Positions 1 through 6,496 of a stretch of DNA of 14,138 nt are shown here, one piece after another. How positions within the stretch are numbered: position 1 is the stretch's first letter; each line of letters begins with the position of its first letter. The position numbers were made by a program, and so were the translations under genes. The notes under the pieces were generated by a model. That model searched no databases. It was not told where the DNA came from and was given only the letters and a program-made list of their open reading frames with translations. Source of the stretch: an uncultured Bacteroidales bacterium (GTDB lineage Bacteria; Bacteroidota; Bacteroidia; Bacteroidales; WCHB1-69); NCBI GenBank assembly GCA_946407715.1, contig CAMJPH010000063.1, forward strand, positions 1 to 14,138, in the 5' to 3' direction.

Positions 1-408
1 ATTGGTGTAATAGGGTGGCAAGGTGTATTTGTCGTTCTCATCGTATGACCCTCTCCTCACGTGCGCAATCTCATAGTGGAGTGGCTGTCCGTTCACCACC
101 ACCTTGAAGTTCCGCATGTGCGGGTGGTTCGGAAACAGTGTTATGGGGTTGCGGCCACTGTTGTAGGGCGACTGGGCCTCGAACCCGACCAGCAGTTCCT
201 TCTCGCCCACGGGGTTGAAGAATTCATAATAGACGGTCACCTCGATATGGTCACCCACGCGGTTGATGGTCAACACCTCCTTCTTCACGCTGATGTCAGT
301 CTCGGTAATCGGGATCAGTTGGTTGCCGGAAGCGTAGAACACACCATCGTTTGCGGTGACGAAAAATGTTGATAGACAGCAGAATATGACAATAATAAGT
401 TTTCTCAT
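1..408 (-). CDS. Exported DUF4424-like protein, 5' part (runs off left edge)
   Basis: The minus strand is open from an ATG at 408-406 to the window edge, giving the first 136 residues with no stop. Residues 1-19 (MRKLIIVIFCCLSTFFVTA) form a Sec signal peptide with a plausible signal peptidase I site after VTA. The mature start, ANDGVFYASGNQLIPI, is followed by alternating beta-type segments (TDISVKKEVLTI, HIEVTVYYEFFNP, KELLVGFEA, NFKVVVNGQPL). That layout resembles DUF4424-type periplasmic or surface beta domains. The family name rests on this pattern from memory and is tentative; function is unknown. The C-terminal part is missing, so further domains cannot be excluded. The gene is divergent from the membrane-protein gene at 553. 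A possible minus-strand promoter is TAATTTCG (437-430) with TTG at 458-456, but the spacing is 18 nt and the box has one mismatch. Confidence 0.72.
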   Translation of the reverse strand, partial: MRKLIIVIFCCLSTFFVTANDGVFYASGNQLIPITETDISVKKEVLTINRVGDHIEVTVYYEFFNPVGEKELLVGFEAQSPYNSGRNPITLFPNHPHMRNFKVVVNGQPLHYEIAHVRRGSYDENDKYTLPPYYTN

Positions 409-429
409 AACGGATTTGGTTTGCAGGTG

Positions 430-458
430 CGAAATTACGAAAAATATTTTTTTCTCAA
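430..458 (-). promoter_or_regulatory. Possible promoter for the 1-408 gene
   Basis: On the minus strand, TAATTTCG (437-430) resembles the Bacteroidota -7 box TAnnTTTG with one mismatch. A TTG lies at 458-456, 18 nt upstream, where 19-21 nt is usual. The leader would be about 15-20 nt. An alternative -7 box with one mismatch, TATTTTTC, sits close by. The match is weak. Confidence 0.3.
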
Positions 459-486
459 CGAATGCAATATATAACTAATTTTTTCG

Positions 487-517
487 TTGTATGATTAAAA
501 AATAAATTATATCTTTG
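487..517 (+). promoter_or_regulatory. Bacteroidota-type promoter for the 553 gene
   Basis: TATCTTTG at 510-517 matches the Bacteroidota -7 consensus TAnnTTTG exactly, and TTG at 487-489 lies 20 nt upstream as the -33 element. Transcription would start near 521-525, so the mRNA leader would consist almost wholly of the heptamer array at 532-559. Confidence 0.55.
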
Positions 518-531
518 CAGCGCCAATTTAA

Positions 532-559
532 ATGAAGAATTAAAAATGATGAATGATGA
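532..559 (+). repeat. Heptamer array a, running across the start codon of the 553 gene
   Basis: There are four consecutive 7-bp units: ATGAAGA (532-538), ATTAAAA (539-545), ATGATGA (546-552) and ATGATGA (553-559), with a partial ATGG after them. The array contains ATG triplets at 546, 549, 553, 556 and 560, which together fall in all three reading frames. Only 553 and 556 open the long ORF. It shares its 7-bp period, but not its exact sequence, with six other arrays in the window. Confidence 0.7.
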
Positions 560-1092
560 ATGGTAATGGTTTGATAGAGTTGAAGTTATGGGCACGACGT
601 TTTGTCGTCCTTGTTTCATTGATGATGATACTAAATGCGATATCGTATCTCATCACACTGTTTTGGAAACAGCCATTCTCCTATGTTTATATTGACGGTT
701 TTGATGTCGGTTCTTTTTTGTTTATAGGGATGTTGGCTCTCCTTCAAAGTTGTGTGATGATTAAAGGTAGGCGTTGGCGAATATTCATTGTGCCACTTGT
801 AATACTGATTTTATTCTTGCTGTTGGCGCATTATGACATCACGGAGGGAATGGATTATGGTGCTGATATGATTACCATTATGGCTGCTTCGACGGGCAGA
901 TTGTTTACTTTGCCTATTTTTATTGCCTTGAAATACGACATTTCAGATATGGCTTGGCGAGTGGTGTGGCGGTTGGTCTTCTGTTTCGGTCATGCGGTTT
1001 ATCTTCTCCTTGTCTTTTGGCTGACGGAGATTATAGTATTAAAGTGGGAGAAAGCGGTTCCGTTAGATGCAACAGCCAACATTCAGGGCTGA
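553..1092 (+). CDS. Hypothetical integral membrane protein
   Basis: I do not recognise this 179-residue protein. It is strongly hydrophobic, with about four or five membrane segments: near residues 17-38 (FVVLVSLMMILNAISYLITL), 51-70 (VGSFLFIGMLALLQSCVMI), 76-93 (IFIVPLVILILFLLLAHY), possibly 104-124, and 138-160 (VVWRLVFCFGHAVYLLLVFW). Short loops carry RR/KGRR clusters that suggest positive-inside topology. No catalytic motif is visible. The start is ATG 553 or the in-frame ATG 556; both lie inside a heptamer array, and there is no clear Shine-Dalgarno. The last codons (NIQG) and the TGA stop at 1090-1092 fall inside a REP-like hairpin element, so the C-terminus has probably been rewritten by that element. 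The gene lies 82 bp upstream of the BlaI-type repressor gene on the same strand and could share its transcript or be its target; that is inference. Confidence 0.72.
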   Translation: MMNGNGLIELKLWARRFVVLVSLMMILNAISYLITLFWKQPFSYVYIDGFDVGSFLFIGMLALLQSCVMIKGRRWRIFIVPLVILILFLLLAHYDITEGMDYGADMITIMAASTGRLFTLPIFIALKYDISDMAWRVVWRLVFCFGHAVYLLLVFWLTEIIVLKWEKAVPLDATANIQG

Positions 1093-1137
1093 AAGCCCGA
1101 CGTATGTCAACCCAGGGCTAACTTCGTTCACCCTGGG
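1075..1137. repeat. REP-like palindromic element with two hairpins
   Basis: Hairpin 1 pairs GGGCT (1086-1090) with AGCCC (1094-1098) around a 3-nt GAA loop. Hairpin 2 pairs CCCAGGG (1111-1117) with CCCTGGG (1131-1137). Inside it, AAC (1120-1122) pairs with GTT (1126-1128) around TTC, leaving a symmetric 2x2 internal loop. Two GC-rich stems in AT-rich surroundings are typical of REP/BIME-type repeats. The element contains the stop codon of the upstream membrane protein and ends about 40 nt before the blaI-family start. It could also act as a transcription attenuator. Element boundaries are approximate and multicopy status is inferred. Confidence 0.55.
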
Positions 1138-1174
1138 ACGAATGACGATAAATAACAAACAAAAAATAAGAACA

Positions 1175-1561
1175 ATGAAAGAATTAACCAAAGCAGAAGA
1201 ACAGGTGATGCAGGTGCTTTGGCAGATCAAACAGGGATTCGCCGCCGACATCATCGCCAATTTCCCGGAACCGAAGCCGGCTTACAACACCATGCTGACC
1301 GTGGTGCGCATTCTCGAAAAGAAGGGGTTCGTGTCGCACGAGACCTTCGGGAAGTCGAACCGCTACTACCCGCTGGTGAGCAAGGAACAGTACTCGGAGT
1401 CGTTCATGCAGCAGTTCGTGCGCAACTACTTCGACAACTCTTTCAAGTCAATGGTCTCCTTTTTTGCTAATAACCAGGATATTACGTTGGAAGAATTGGA
1501 CGACATTCGTCGCATGATCGATGCCGTTCCGCAAGATGATTCACTCGCAAAAACCGAATAG
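1175..1561 (+). CDS. BlaI/MecI/CopY-family transcriptional repressor
   Basis: This is a 128-residue winged-helix repressor, a normal length for BlaI/MecI proteins. The N-terminus (KELTKAEEQVMQVLWQI) is the family signature. The recognition-helix region PAYNTMLTVVRILEKKGFVSHE and the wing GKSNRYYPLVSKEQY follow, and the C-terminal part (about 75-128) is the helical dimerisation segment. Family members bind operators as dimers and are inactivated by proteolysis triggered by an M56 sensor. Such a sensor is encoded 2 nt downstream (stop 1559-1561, next ATG 1564), so the two are almost certainly co-transcribed. ATG 1175 is chosen because the protein then starts exactly where homologues do. The frame stays open back to 1067, but that extension reads through the palindromic element and looks non-coding. 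No beta-lactamase is in the window, so the regulated genes are unknown. Confidence 0.93.
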   Translation: MKELTKAEEQVMQVLWQIKQGFAADIIANFPEPKPAYNTMLTVVRILEKKGFVSHETFGKSNRYYPLVSKEQYSESFMQQFVRNYFDNSFKSMVSFFANNQDITLEELDDIRRMIDAVPQDDSLAKTE

Positions 1562-1563
1562 TC

Positions 1564-3219
1564 ATGAATGCAATCCTTTTTTCCGCCATCGCCATGGCAC
1601 TGTTTTTCGGTTTCTATTGGCTGACGTTGCGCCGGAGTAACTTGTTCCGCTTGCGCCGGTTCTATCTTGTGGGCACATTGGCGCTTTCGTTGGTGCTGCC
1701 GTTTGTCTCCATCGAGATGCCGAGCCGCGTGGCCGCTGTTGTAAAATCAACAACAACTGGGACAACGTTGACAACAGGGGCGGTTGAGTCAACGACAAAT
1801 GGGACAACTTTGACAACAGGAGCGGTTGAATCAACGACAACTGGGACAACGTTGACAACAAAGGCGGGTCAGTCAACGACAACTGGGACAACGTTGACAA
1901 CAGGGGCGACAAAAAAGTTGTCTTTTAAAGATATGGTATGTTATGGGTATCTTCTCGGTTGCGGGGTGGCTTTTATCCTGCTGGTTATCAAGCTCTTTAA
2001 GACGTTTAGGTACTATCGGCGCAGTGTGCTGTCGGATGAGCTTTCGACGGGCGACATGTGTGTGCGGGTGTTAGGCGAGCCCGACGGCAACCTTCCGTTC
2101 TCGTTCCTGCGGTCGATGTTCGTGAATCCGGAAGTGTTCACGGAGAGCGAGTTGCAGCAGGTACTGAGGCATGAGCGGACGCACATCCGCCAGCGTCACA
2201 CGTGGGATCTGCTCTTCACGGAAGCGGTGCGGGTGCTGCAATGGTTCAACCCCTTCATTTACTTGTATGCTAAGGAGTTGAGCAGCGTTCACGAGTATCT
2301 TGCAGACGAGCAGGTGTTAGCGCAAGGTGCCACCAAGCGCGACTACCTGGAACTGCTGTACAAGCAGCTGTGCGTGGGCAAGTTCGTGCCCGTGGGAAAC
2401 AGTTTCCGCCACCTGCTGACCAAGAAGCGGATTCTGATGATGAATCAGCCGGTAAAACGCAGAGTGTCAGCATGGTGGCTGCTCGCGCTCGTTCCCATCA
2501 CCGCCGGACTCTTGTTGGTGAACTGCCATCCGAAAACGGAGACGATTGCTGAGGAAGAGGCGGTTGAGGAAGTTATCGATGAGCCCGTTTGCATGGACCC
2601 CGATACGATGCCGCAGTTCCCGGGTGGAATCCAGCAGTATGTCAATAACCTCATCGGTAGCATGAAGTATCCTGAATTGGCCAAGAAGTACAAATTGTCA
2701 GGAGTTCTTTCGGTATGTTTTATTGTGGAGAAGGATGGACGTGTTCTTTTCACGGAGTTGGATACAGCTCATGTCAAATGGGGTGATGTTTGTGGCAAGA
2801 AAGGGGAGATGGTGCTTACGGCTCCTTTCGAAGGTCGTAAGGACAGCAATGACGGTTTGGCTGTCGCGCATCTTGATCTCGGAGAGGATGCCCCCGAAGA
2901 TAAAGAATCTCGGAAAGAGATCTTGCGGCAGATAATGGATGACAATATGGCGGAAATAAATCGGGCTTTCCGTGCCGCACCCGCCTGCAAGCCAGCCATG
3001 AAGGATGGAGAACCTGTGCGTTGCAAATTGCATCTGCCGGTGGGATTCACCACGGAGGAGCATGTCGTTAACAAACTAGTAATGTTTCAAGACATCGCCG
3101 TTTCTCCAACTGCAAAGCCGTCAAAAGATCGTTACGTTACTGGCATAGTCGCACTCGATGAGCAGCTTGGGCCTGATTTTATAGACATTCCGTGGGTCGG
3201 CTACACCTCCGCAGAATAG
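1564..3219 (+). CDS. M56-family (BlaR1-like) membrane metallopeptidase with TonB-C-like tail
   Basis: The 551-residue protein has BlaR1-type architecture. Membrane segments lie near residues 3-22, 33-50, 124-143 and 303-319. The zinc site HERTH is at 203-207, with EYLAD at 244-248 supplying the third ligand. After the last membrane segment the sensor part starts like a TonB C-terminal domain (FPGGIQQYVNNLIGSMKYPELA from 352, DGRV) and ends like one (AFRAAPACKPAMKDGEPVRCKLHLPVGF, to about 495). About 80 non-matching residues lie in between and about 55 follow. There is no penicillin-binding domain, so the ligand is unlikely to be a beta-lactam. It is expected to cleave or trigger cleavage of the BlaI-type repressor encoded just upstream. 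Oddity: residues 61-116, in the predicted extracytoplasmic loop between membrane segments 2 and 3, are four near-identical 14-residue Ser/Thr-rich repeats. The stop TAG is the first triplet of a heptamer array. Confidence 0.9.
   Translation: MNAILFSAIAMALFFGFYWLTLRRSNLFRLRRFYLVGTLALSLVLPFVSIEMPSRVAAVVKSTTTGTTLTTGAVESTTNGTTLTTGAVESTTTGTTLTTKAGQSTTTGTTLTTGATKKLSFKDMVCYGYLLGCGVAFILLVIKLFKTFRYYRRSVLSDELSTGDMCVRVLGEPDGNLPFSFLRSMFVNPEVFTESELQQVLRHERTHIRQRHTWDLLFTEAVRVLQWFNPFIYLYAKELSSVHEYLADEQVLAQGATKRDYLELLYKQLCVGKFVPVGNSFRHLLTKKRILMMNQPVKRRVSAWWLLALVPITAGLLLVNCHPKTETIAEEEAVEEVIDEPVCMDPDTMPQFPGGIQQYVNNLIGSMKYPELAKKYKLSGVLSVCFIVEKDGRVLFTELDTAHVKWGDVCGKKGEMVLTAPFEGRKDSNDGLAVAHLDLGEDAPEDKESRKEILRQIMDDNMAEINRAFRAAPACKPAMKDGEPVRCKLHLPVGFTTEEHVVNKLVMFQDIAVSPTAKPSKDRYVTGIVALDEQLGPDFIDIPWVGYTSAE
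1744..1911 (+). repeat. Four in-frame 42-bp tandem repeats inside the M56 gene
   Basis: The units are 1744-1785, 1786-1827, 1828-1869 and 1870-1911. Each encodes 14 residues of the form (K/E/Q)-STT(T/N)GTTLTT-(G/K)A-x. The units differ at only a few bases, even at silent positions, which points to recent duplication or ongoing homogenisation. Because 42 is divisible by 3, copy-number change would lengthen or shorten the loop without a frameshift. Confidence 0.92.
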
Positions 3220-3237
3220 TTAGTAGTTAGTAGTTGG
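3217..3237. repeat. Heptamer array b, starting on the M56 stop codon
   Basis: Three 7-bp units occur: TAGTTAG (3217-3223), the same again (3224-3230), and TAGTTGG (3231-3237). The first triplet is the stop codon of the M56 gene. TAG triplets at 3217, 3221, 3224, 3228 and 3231 cover all three plus-strand frames. The word is close to the reverse complement of array e (AACTACT) at 10517-10544. Confidence 0.7.
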
Positions 3238-3333
3238 GAGGGAGGACAGACTTTTCAAGGATTCGGGGGAATGGTGCAGTTCAACGCATTCAGTACATCA
3301 TGATAGGAAGAAGGATTTATCCTCAAACATCCT

Positions 3334-3354
3334 ACGTCTCACGTCTTGCGTCTT
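3334..3354. repeat. Heptamer array c at the 3' end of the Maf gene
   Basis: Three units of 7 bp occur: ACGTCTC (3334-3340), ACGTCTT (3341-3347) and GCGTCTT (3348-3354). The last unit overlaps by two bases the Maf stop codon (minus strand, 3355-3353). Together with array b it brackets the 133-bp convergent gap between the M56 and Maf genes. No intrinsic terminator with a T-run was seen in that gap. Confidence 0.6.
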
Positions 3355-3940
3355 AAACAATAGAGGATAGCATCGTCCACAACAGCCTCGTGGGTAGCCC
3401 CATCACGTTGTAGTAAGAGCCGCGCACCTCGCGGATGCCCACGTAGCCGATCCATTCCTGCACCCCGTAGGAGCCGGCTTTGTCGTATGGCTTGTAGGTA
3501 TCTATATAATATTGTATCATGTCATCGGTCAGTTCGTCAAATACCACTTCGGTGGCACGGAAATCCGTCAACTGCTTTTGCGGCGTGGCCACGGTCAGAC
3601 CGCTATAAACCGTATGCGTGTGGCCCGACAGCATATTCAGCATCCGCCTTGCATCCGCCTTGTCCTGAGGTTTTCCGATAATTTCCCCGTTCACTACCAC
3701 AATCGTGTCGCACGCGATGAAAAGAGTCTTTGGGTCGTACTGCGCCATGTTGATGGGGGATAGTTTCAGCTTGGAGAGGTGCATCACGATCTGTTCGGGC
3801 GACCATGACGGGTCGTAGGTCTCCTCCACATCCGTTTTCATCACCTCGAATTCCACACCCATGCCTGCAAGGAGTTCCCTGCGACGCGGGGATTTCGATG
3901 CGAGGTATATTTTGTATTGTTGTAATTCGGTTAATAGCAT
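3353..3940 (-). CDS. maf: Maf-family nucleotide pyrophosphatase (YhdE-like dTTP/UTP type)
   Basis: The protein has 195 residues, a usual Maf length. The signature SKSPRRRELL (15-24) starts the nucleotide-binding loop. ACDTIVV (76-82) carries the conserved Asp, and IIGKPQDKADARRMLNMLSG with HTVYSG is the second conserved block. KAGSYGVQ and GSYYNVMGLP complete the pattern. The SxSPRR and YGVQ forms fit the YhdE branch, which hydrolyses dTTP/UTP to monophosphate and pyrophosphate and serves as house-cleaning in the cytoplasm; this subtype call comes from family knowledge. The minus-strand leader has AAGGA about 5 nt before ATG 3940, one of the few clear Shine-Dalgarno sequences in the window. 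The gene follows the glycogen cluster on the same strand but is separated from it by a perfect palindrome, so it may or may not be co-transcribed. Confidence 0.95.
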   Translation of the reverse strand: MLLTELQQYKIYLASKSPRRRELLAGMGVEFEVMKTDVEETYDPSWSPEQIVMHLSKLKLSPINMAQYDPKTLFIACDTIVVVNGEIIGKPQDKADARRMLNMLSGHTHTVYSGLTVATPQKQLTDFRATEVVFDELTDDMIQYYIDTYKPYDKAGSYGVQEWIGYVGIREVRGSYYNVMGLPTRLLWTMLSSIV

Positions 3941-3959
3941 TGTTCCTTATTAAAACGTA

Positions 3960-3987
3960 GTAGAGACGCAAAATTTTGCGTCTCTAC
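3960..3987. repeat. Perfect 28-bp palindrome between the GH57 and Maf genes
   Basis: The left arm GTAGAGACGCAAAA (3960-3973) is exactly mirrored by the right arm at 3974-3987, with no spacer. It lies 28 bp past the GH57 stop and 20 bp before the Maf start, both on the minus strand. As RNA it would fold into a long hairpin. With the A/T run at its centre rather than after it, it is not a classic intrinsic terminator. Similar GTAGAGACGC palindromes recur between genes in Bacteroidota genomes; this is from memory and was not checked. Confidence 0.75.
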
Positions 3988-4014
3988 CATAAGATTCATT
4001 GTCTGATTGTGTCT

Positions 4015-5202
4015 TTAACCTTCCAACTGTATTTTTACATCATTCAGCACGTTCATATAGTTGATGAACGCCTGATATGGTGACGAATAAACCTCAAAGT
4101 TACGTTTCACAAATCTGTGTCCGAACCATTTGGAACTCATGAAGTTGAAGTGGTCGGCGGCTTGGAGTCGAAGCCAGCTCAGTTTCGCTTCCATATTGTC
4201 GGATTTCTGGTACAGGGGTTCTAACTTGAAAAGTTGGTTGAAAGCCTCCTGCTGCAGTTCGTTGCCGAGCCACTCATTGGTGTCCTTCTCTTCTCCCGAA
4301 CAGGAGATAGGCCATGGGGCATACATCGTGGCGGGACTCAAATCCATGTCTATCACATCTTTGGGTGAGATAAACGAGTAGTTCTCGTGCTTTATCAAGG
4401 TGTTGACTAACGATTTGAAGAACTCGAAAATGCCGGTATCGCCGGTGTAGTGTTCTCCGATAGTCTCATAGTCCCAGAACAGGTTGATGAGCGGCGTGTC
4501 GCTTTCGGTGTTGACGTTGTCGAGGAATCGCAGGTATTTCTCGGCGGTCAGCGGATATTGGTCCCAGCCTTGGTCGCAGAATCGCAGCGTGATGTCGTCG
4601 CAGAGCTGGTAGGAGCGCAGCAGCAGTCGGACATCCGTCTGATAAGGGTTGCAATAGAGGTAAGTGGGGCTCTTCCAGCCGAGGATGTGCCGTGCGCCCT
4701 CGGTGAGGATGACGCGGTAGCCGGCGTTTCCTAACCATTCGCCGATTTCATCGGAGTAGATGATTTCGGTGTTGCAGAAAGAGACCGGTTTCACGCCGAA
4801 CGTGTCCATCAACAGTTGCTCCTGCAGGTGTACCTGTTCCATGAAGGCGCTTTCGCTGTGCAGCGAGGCGATGCTGTGGGTGTAGGTGCTGCCGGTGATT
4901 TCCACGCAACCGGTGGCTATTAGTTCCTTGAAACTGTCGATGACCTCTGGACAGTAGTTCTTGAACAGCATAATGGAGCTGCCCGAGATGCTGAAGCTGC
5001 AGCGGAACTTGTCGGGGTTCTGCTTGATGATTTCCAGCAGCATCCGGTTGGCCGGCAGATAGCAACGTTCCGCCAGACGTTTGGTCAGATACTGGTTCTG
5101 GTAGTCATCGAAGTAGTGATGGTCCTGGTTGATGTCAAAAAAGCGGTACGTGCGCAGACGATACGGCTGACTAATCTGAAAGTGGAAACATATTTTATTC
5201 AT
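4015..5202 (-). CDS. GH57 family alpha-amylase-type glycoside hydrolase
   Basis: This 395-residue cytoplasmic protein has no signal peptide. GH57 landmarks are visible. The N-terminal HFQISQPYRLR replaces the usual His-containing first motif. FCNTEIIY places the putative nucleophile at Glu146, and LFWDYETIGE places the putative acid/base at Asp244. This Glu/Asp pair and its spacing agree with the MJA1-type GH57 alpha-amylases, which act on alpha-1,4-glucans such as glycogen and maltodextrin. The start ATGAATAA overlaps the stop of the upstream GT4 gene by 8 nt, so translation is probably coupled. In Bacteroides the same trio (debranching enzyme, glycosyltransferase, GH57) is conserved, which supports a glycogen role over uptake of dietary starch. 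Exact specificity (hydrolase, branching or glucanotransferase) cannot be told from sequence. Confidence 0.92.
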   Translation of the reverse strand: MNKICFHFQISQPYRLRTYRFFDINQDHHYFDDYQNQYLTKRLAERCYLPANRMLLEIIKQNPDKFRCSFSISGSSIMLFKNYCPEVIDSFKELIATGCVEITGSTYTHSIASLHSESAFMEQVHLQEQLLMDTFGVKPVSFCNTEIIYSDEIGEWLGNAGYRVILTEGARHILGWKSPTYLYCNPYQTDVRLLLRSYQLCDDITLRFCDQGWDQYPLTAEKYLRFLDNVNTESDTPLINLFWDYETIGEHYTGDTGIFEFFKSLVNTLIKHENYSFISPKDVIDMDLSPATMYAPWPISCSGEEKDTNEWLGNELQQEAFNQLFKLEPLYQKSDNMEAKLSWLRLQAADHFNFMSSKWFGHRFVKRNFEVYSSPYQAFINYMNVLNDVKIQLEG

Positions 5203-6478
5203 AATGCAACGTTTTTTCGTAAATTTTGACTAATTTCTTGGCCACATGCTCCCATTTGAGGCGATCGACCTCGGCGGCTCCCTCTTCGGCGAAAAGCTTA
5301 GAGAGGGCAGGGTAGTGGAGCAGACCGTATATGGCATCGGCAGTGGCGTCGATATCCCAGAAATCAACTTTAATAGCGTGAGTAAGCACCTCGGAAACAC
5401 CCGACTGCTTGGAGATGACCACGGGCACTTTCGCGCGCATGGCCTCCAACGGCGAGATGCCGAAAGGCTCCGAAATGGAAGGCATCACATACACGTCGCT
5501 CATGCCGAACATCTTGTTGATGTCATCGCCACGCAGAAACCCGGTGAAGTGGAAACGGTCGGAGATGCCCAACTCGGCCACGCGTTCGATGATGTGCGGC
5601 ATCATGTCGCCGTCGCCGGCCAGCACGAAACGGACATAGGGGTCTTTCTCCAACACACGTTTGGCGGTCTCCACGAAATAATCGGGACCTTTCTGGAAAG
5701 TGACACGCCCTAAGAACGTCACGATTTTCTCCTTGACGAACTTTTTGCGCTCCACCACTTTGTCGTTGGGTTCCACGGCATTGTGCAGCGTGAAAACCTT
5801 CTCAGCGGGAATGCCGTATTTGTTGATGACGATATTGCGGGTGAGGTCGCTCACAGCGCACACGGCATCGGCGGCGCTCATGCCCTCCTTTTCCATGCCA
5901 TAGACAATATCGTTGTAGTTCTCGCCGCTGCGGTCGAACTCCGTGGCGTGGATGTGAACCACTAATGGTTTCCCGGAGGCGCGTTTGGCGGCGATGCCGG
6001 CGCGGTAAGTCAGCCAGTCGTGCGCGTGGATCAGGTCAAAGTCTTCGTTTCTGGCAATTTCTGCCGCGATACTGGCATATTGGTTCACCTCTTGCATCAG
6101 ATTCGGACCGTATTTTCCCGAAAAGACGTATTTCCGTTTTTCTCCGGAAACAGGAAAGACGCCGCTTTCAATCTGGCTGATGACGTTGTAGTAGTCATCC
6201 ATACCCACATACGGGACAAGTCTGCTGTTGACTTGGATGTAGGAGGTCTCTTTGGAGTGAAGGAAATATTCGGAAGTGCGCGGATCGACTTCCACATCAC
6301 TGCCGTTCACGATTTTGACGTATGAGGTGTCCTCGTCGCCGGAGGCCTTGGGCATCACGAAAGTCACGTGTACACCATTGAGCGCAAGTCCTTTGGTGAG
6401 CCCGTAACAGGCTGTGCCCAAACCTCCTGAAATATGAGGAGGAAACTCCCATCCGAACATTAATACTTTTATAGCCAT
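5195..6478 (-). CDS. GT4-family glycosyltransferase, glycogen-synthase-like
   Basis: The 427-residue protein has the two Rossmann domains of the GT-B fold. The N-terminal VLMFGWEFPPHISGGLGTACYGL holds the GGLG loop (residues 18-21) that binds the nucleotide-sugar phosphate. HAHDW (151-155) is typical of glycogen or sucrose synthase-like enzymes. GRVTFQKGPD (257-266) carries the conserved Arg and Lys, and EPFGISPLEAM (337-347) is the EX7E motif (E337 to E345). The likely reaction is addition of glucose from a sugar nucleotide to a growing alpha-1,4-glucan in the cytoplasm. The glycogen role is inferred from its neighbours: the debranching enzyme gene ends 18 nt upstream and GH57 overlaps downstream by 8 nt. 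Another GT4 product (sucrose or maltosyl type) is possible but less likely. Confidence 0.9.
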   Translation of the reverse strand: MAIKVLMFGWEFPPHISGGLGTACYGLTKGLALNGVHVTFVMPKASGDEDTSYVKIVNGSDVEVDPRTSEYFLHSKETSYIQVNSRLVPYVGMDDYYNVISQIESGVFPVSGEKRKYVFSGKYGPNLMQEVNQYASIAAEIARNEDFDLIHAHDWLTYRAGIAAKRASGKPLVVHIHATEFDRSGENYNDIVYGMEKEGMSAADAVCAVSDLTRNIVINKYGIPAEKVFTLHNAVEPNDKVVERKKFVKEKIVTFLGRVTFQKGPDYFVETAKRVLEKDPYVRFVLAGDGDMMPHIIERVAELGISDRFHFTGFLRGDDINKMFGMSDVYVMPSISEPFGISPLEAMRAKVPVVISKQSGVSEVLTHAIKVDFWDIDATADAIYGLLHYPALSKLFAEEGAAEVDRLKWEHVAKKLVKIYEKTLHYE

Positions 6479-6496
6479 AGTTTATAGGATGTCATC

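Noticed and set aside
61..372. 103-residue plus-strand frame at the left edge
   Set aside because: The minus strand over the same bases encodes a protein with a clear signal peptide and beta-domain pattern, open to the edge.
1067..1174. N-terminal extension of the BlaI-family protein
   Set aside because: The added 36 residues are encoded by the palindromic element and AT-rich leader; family members begin at the KELTKAEEQ segment.
1562..1912. 116-residue minus-strand frame rich in LLSTLSQLSL repeats
   Set aside because: It is the mirror image of the 42-bp repeats in the M56 gene; the M56 frame has all conserved motifs.
3960..3987. Classic intrinsic terminator
   Set aside because: There is no T-run after the stem on either strand; the A/T run is at the centre of the palindrome. 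Termination remains possible but is not shown.
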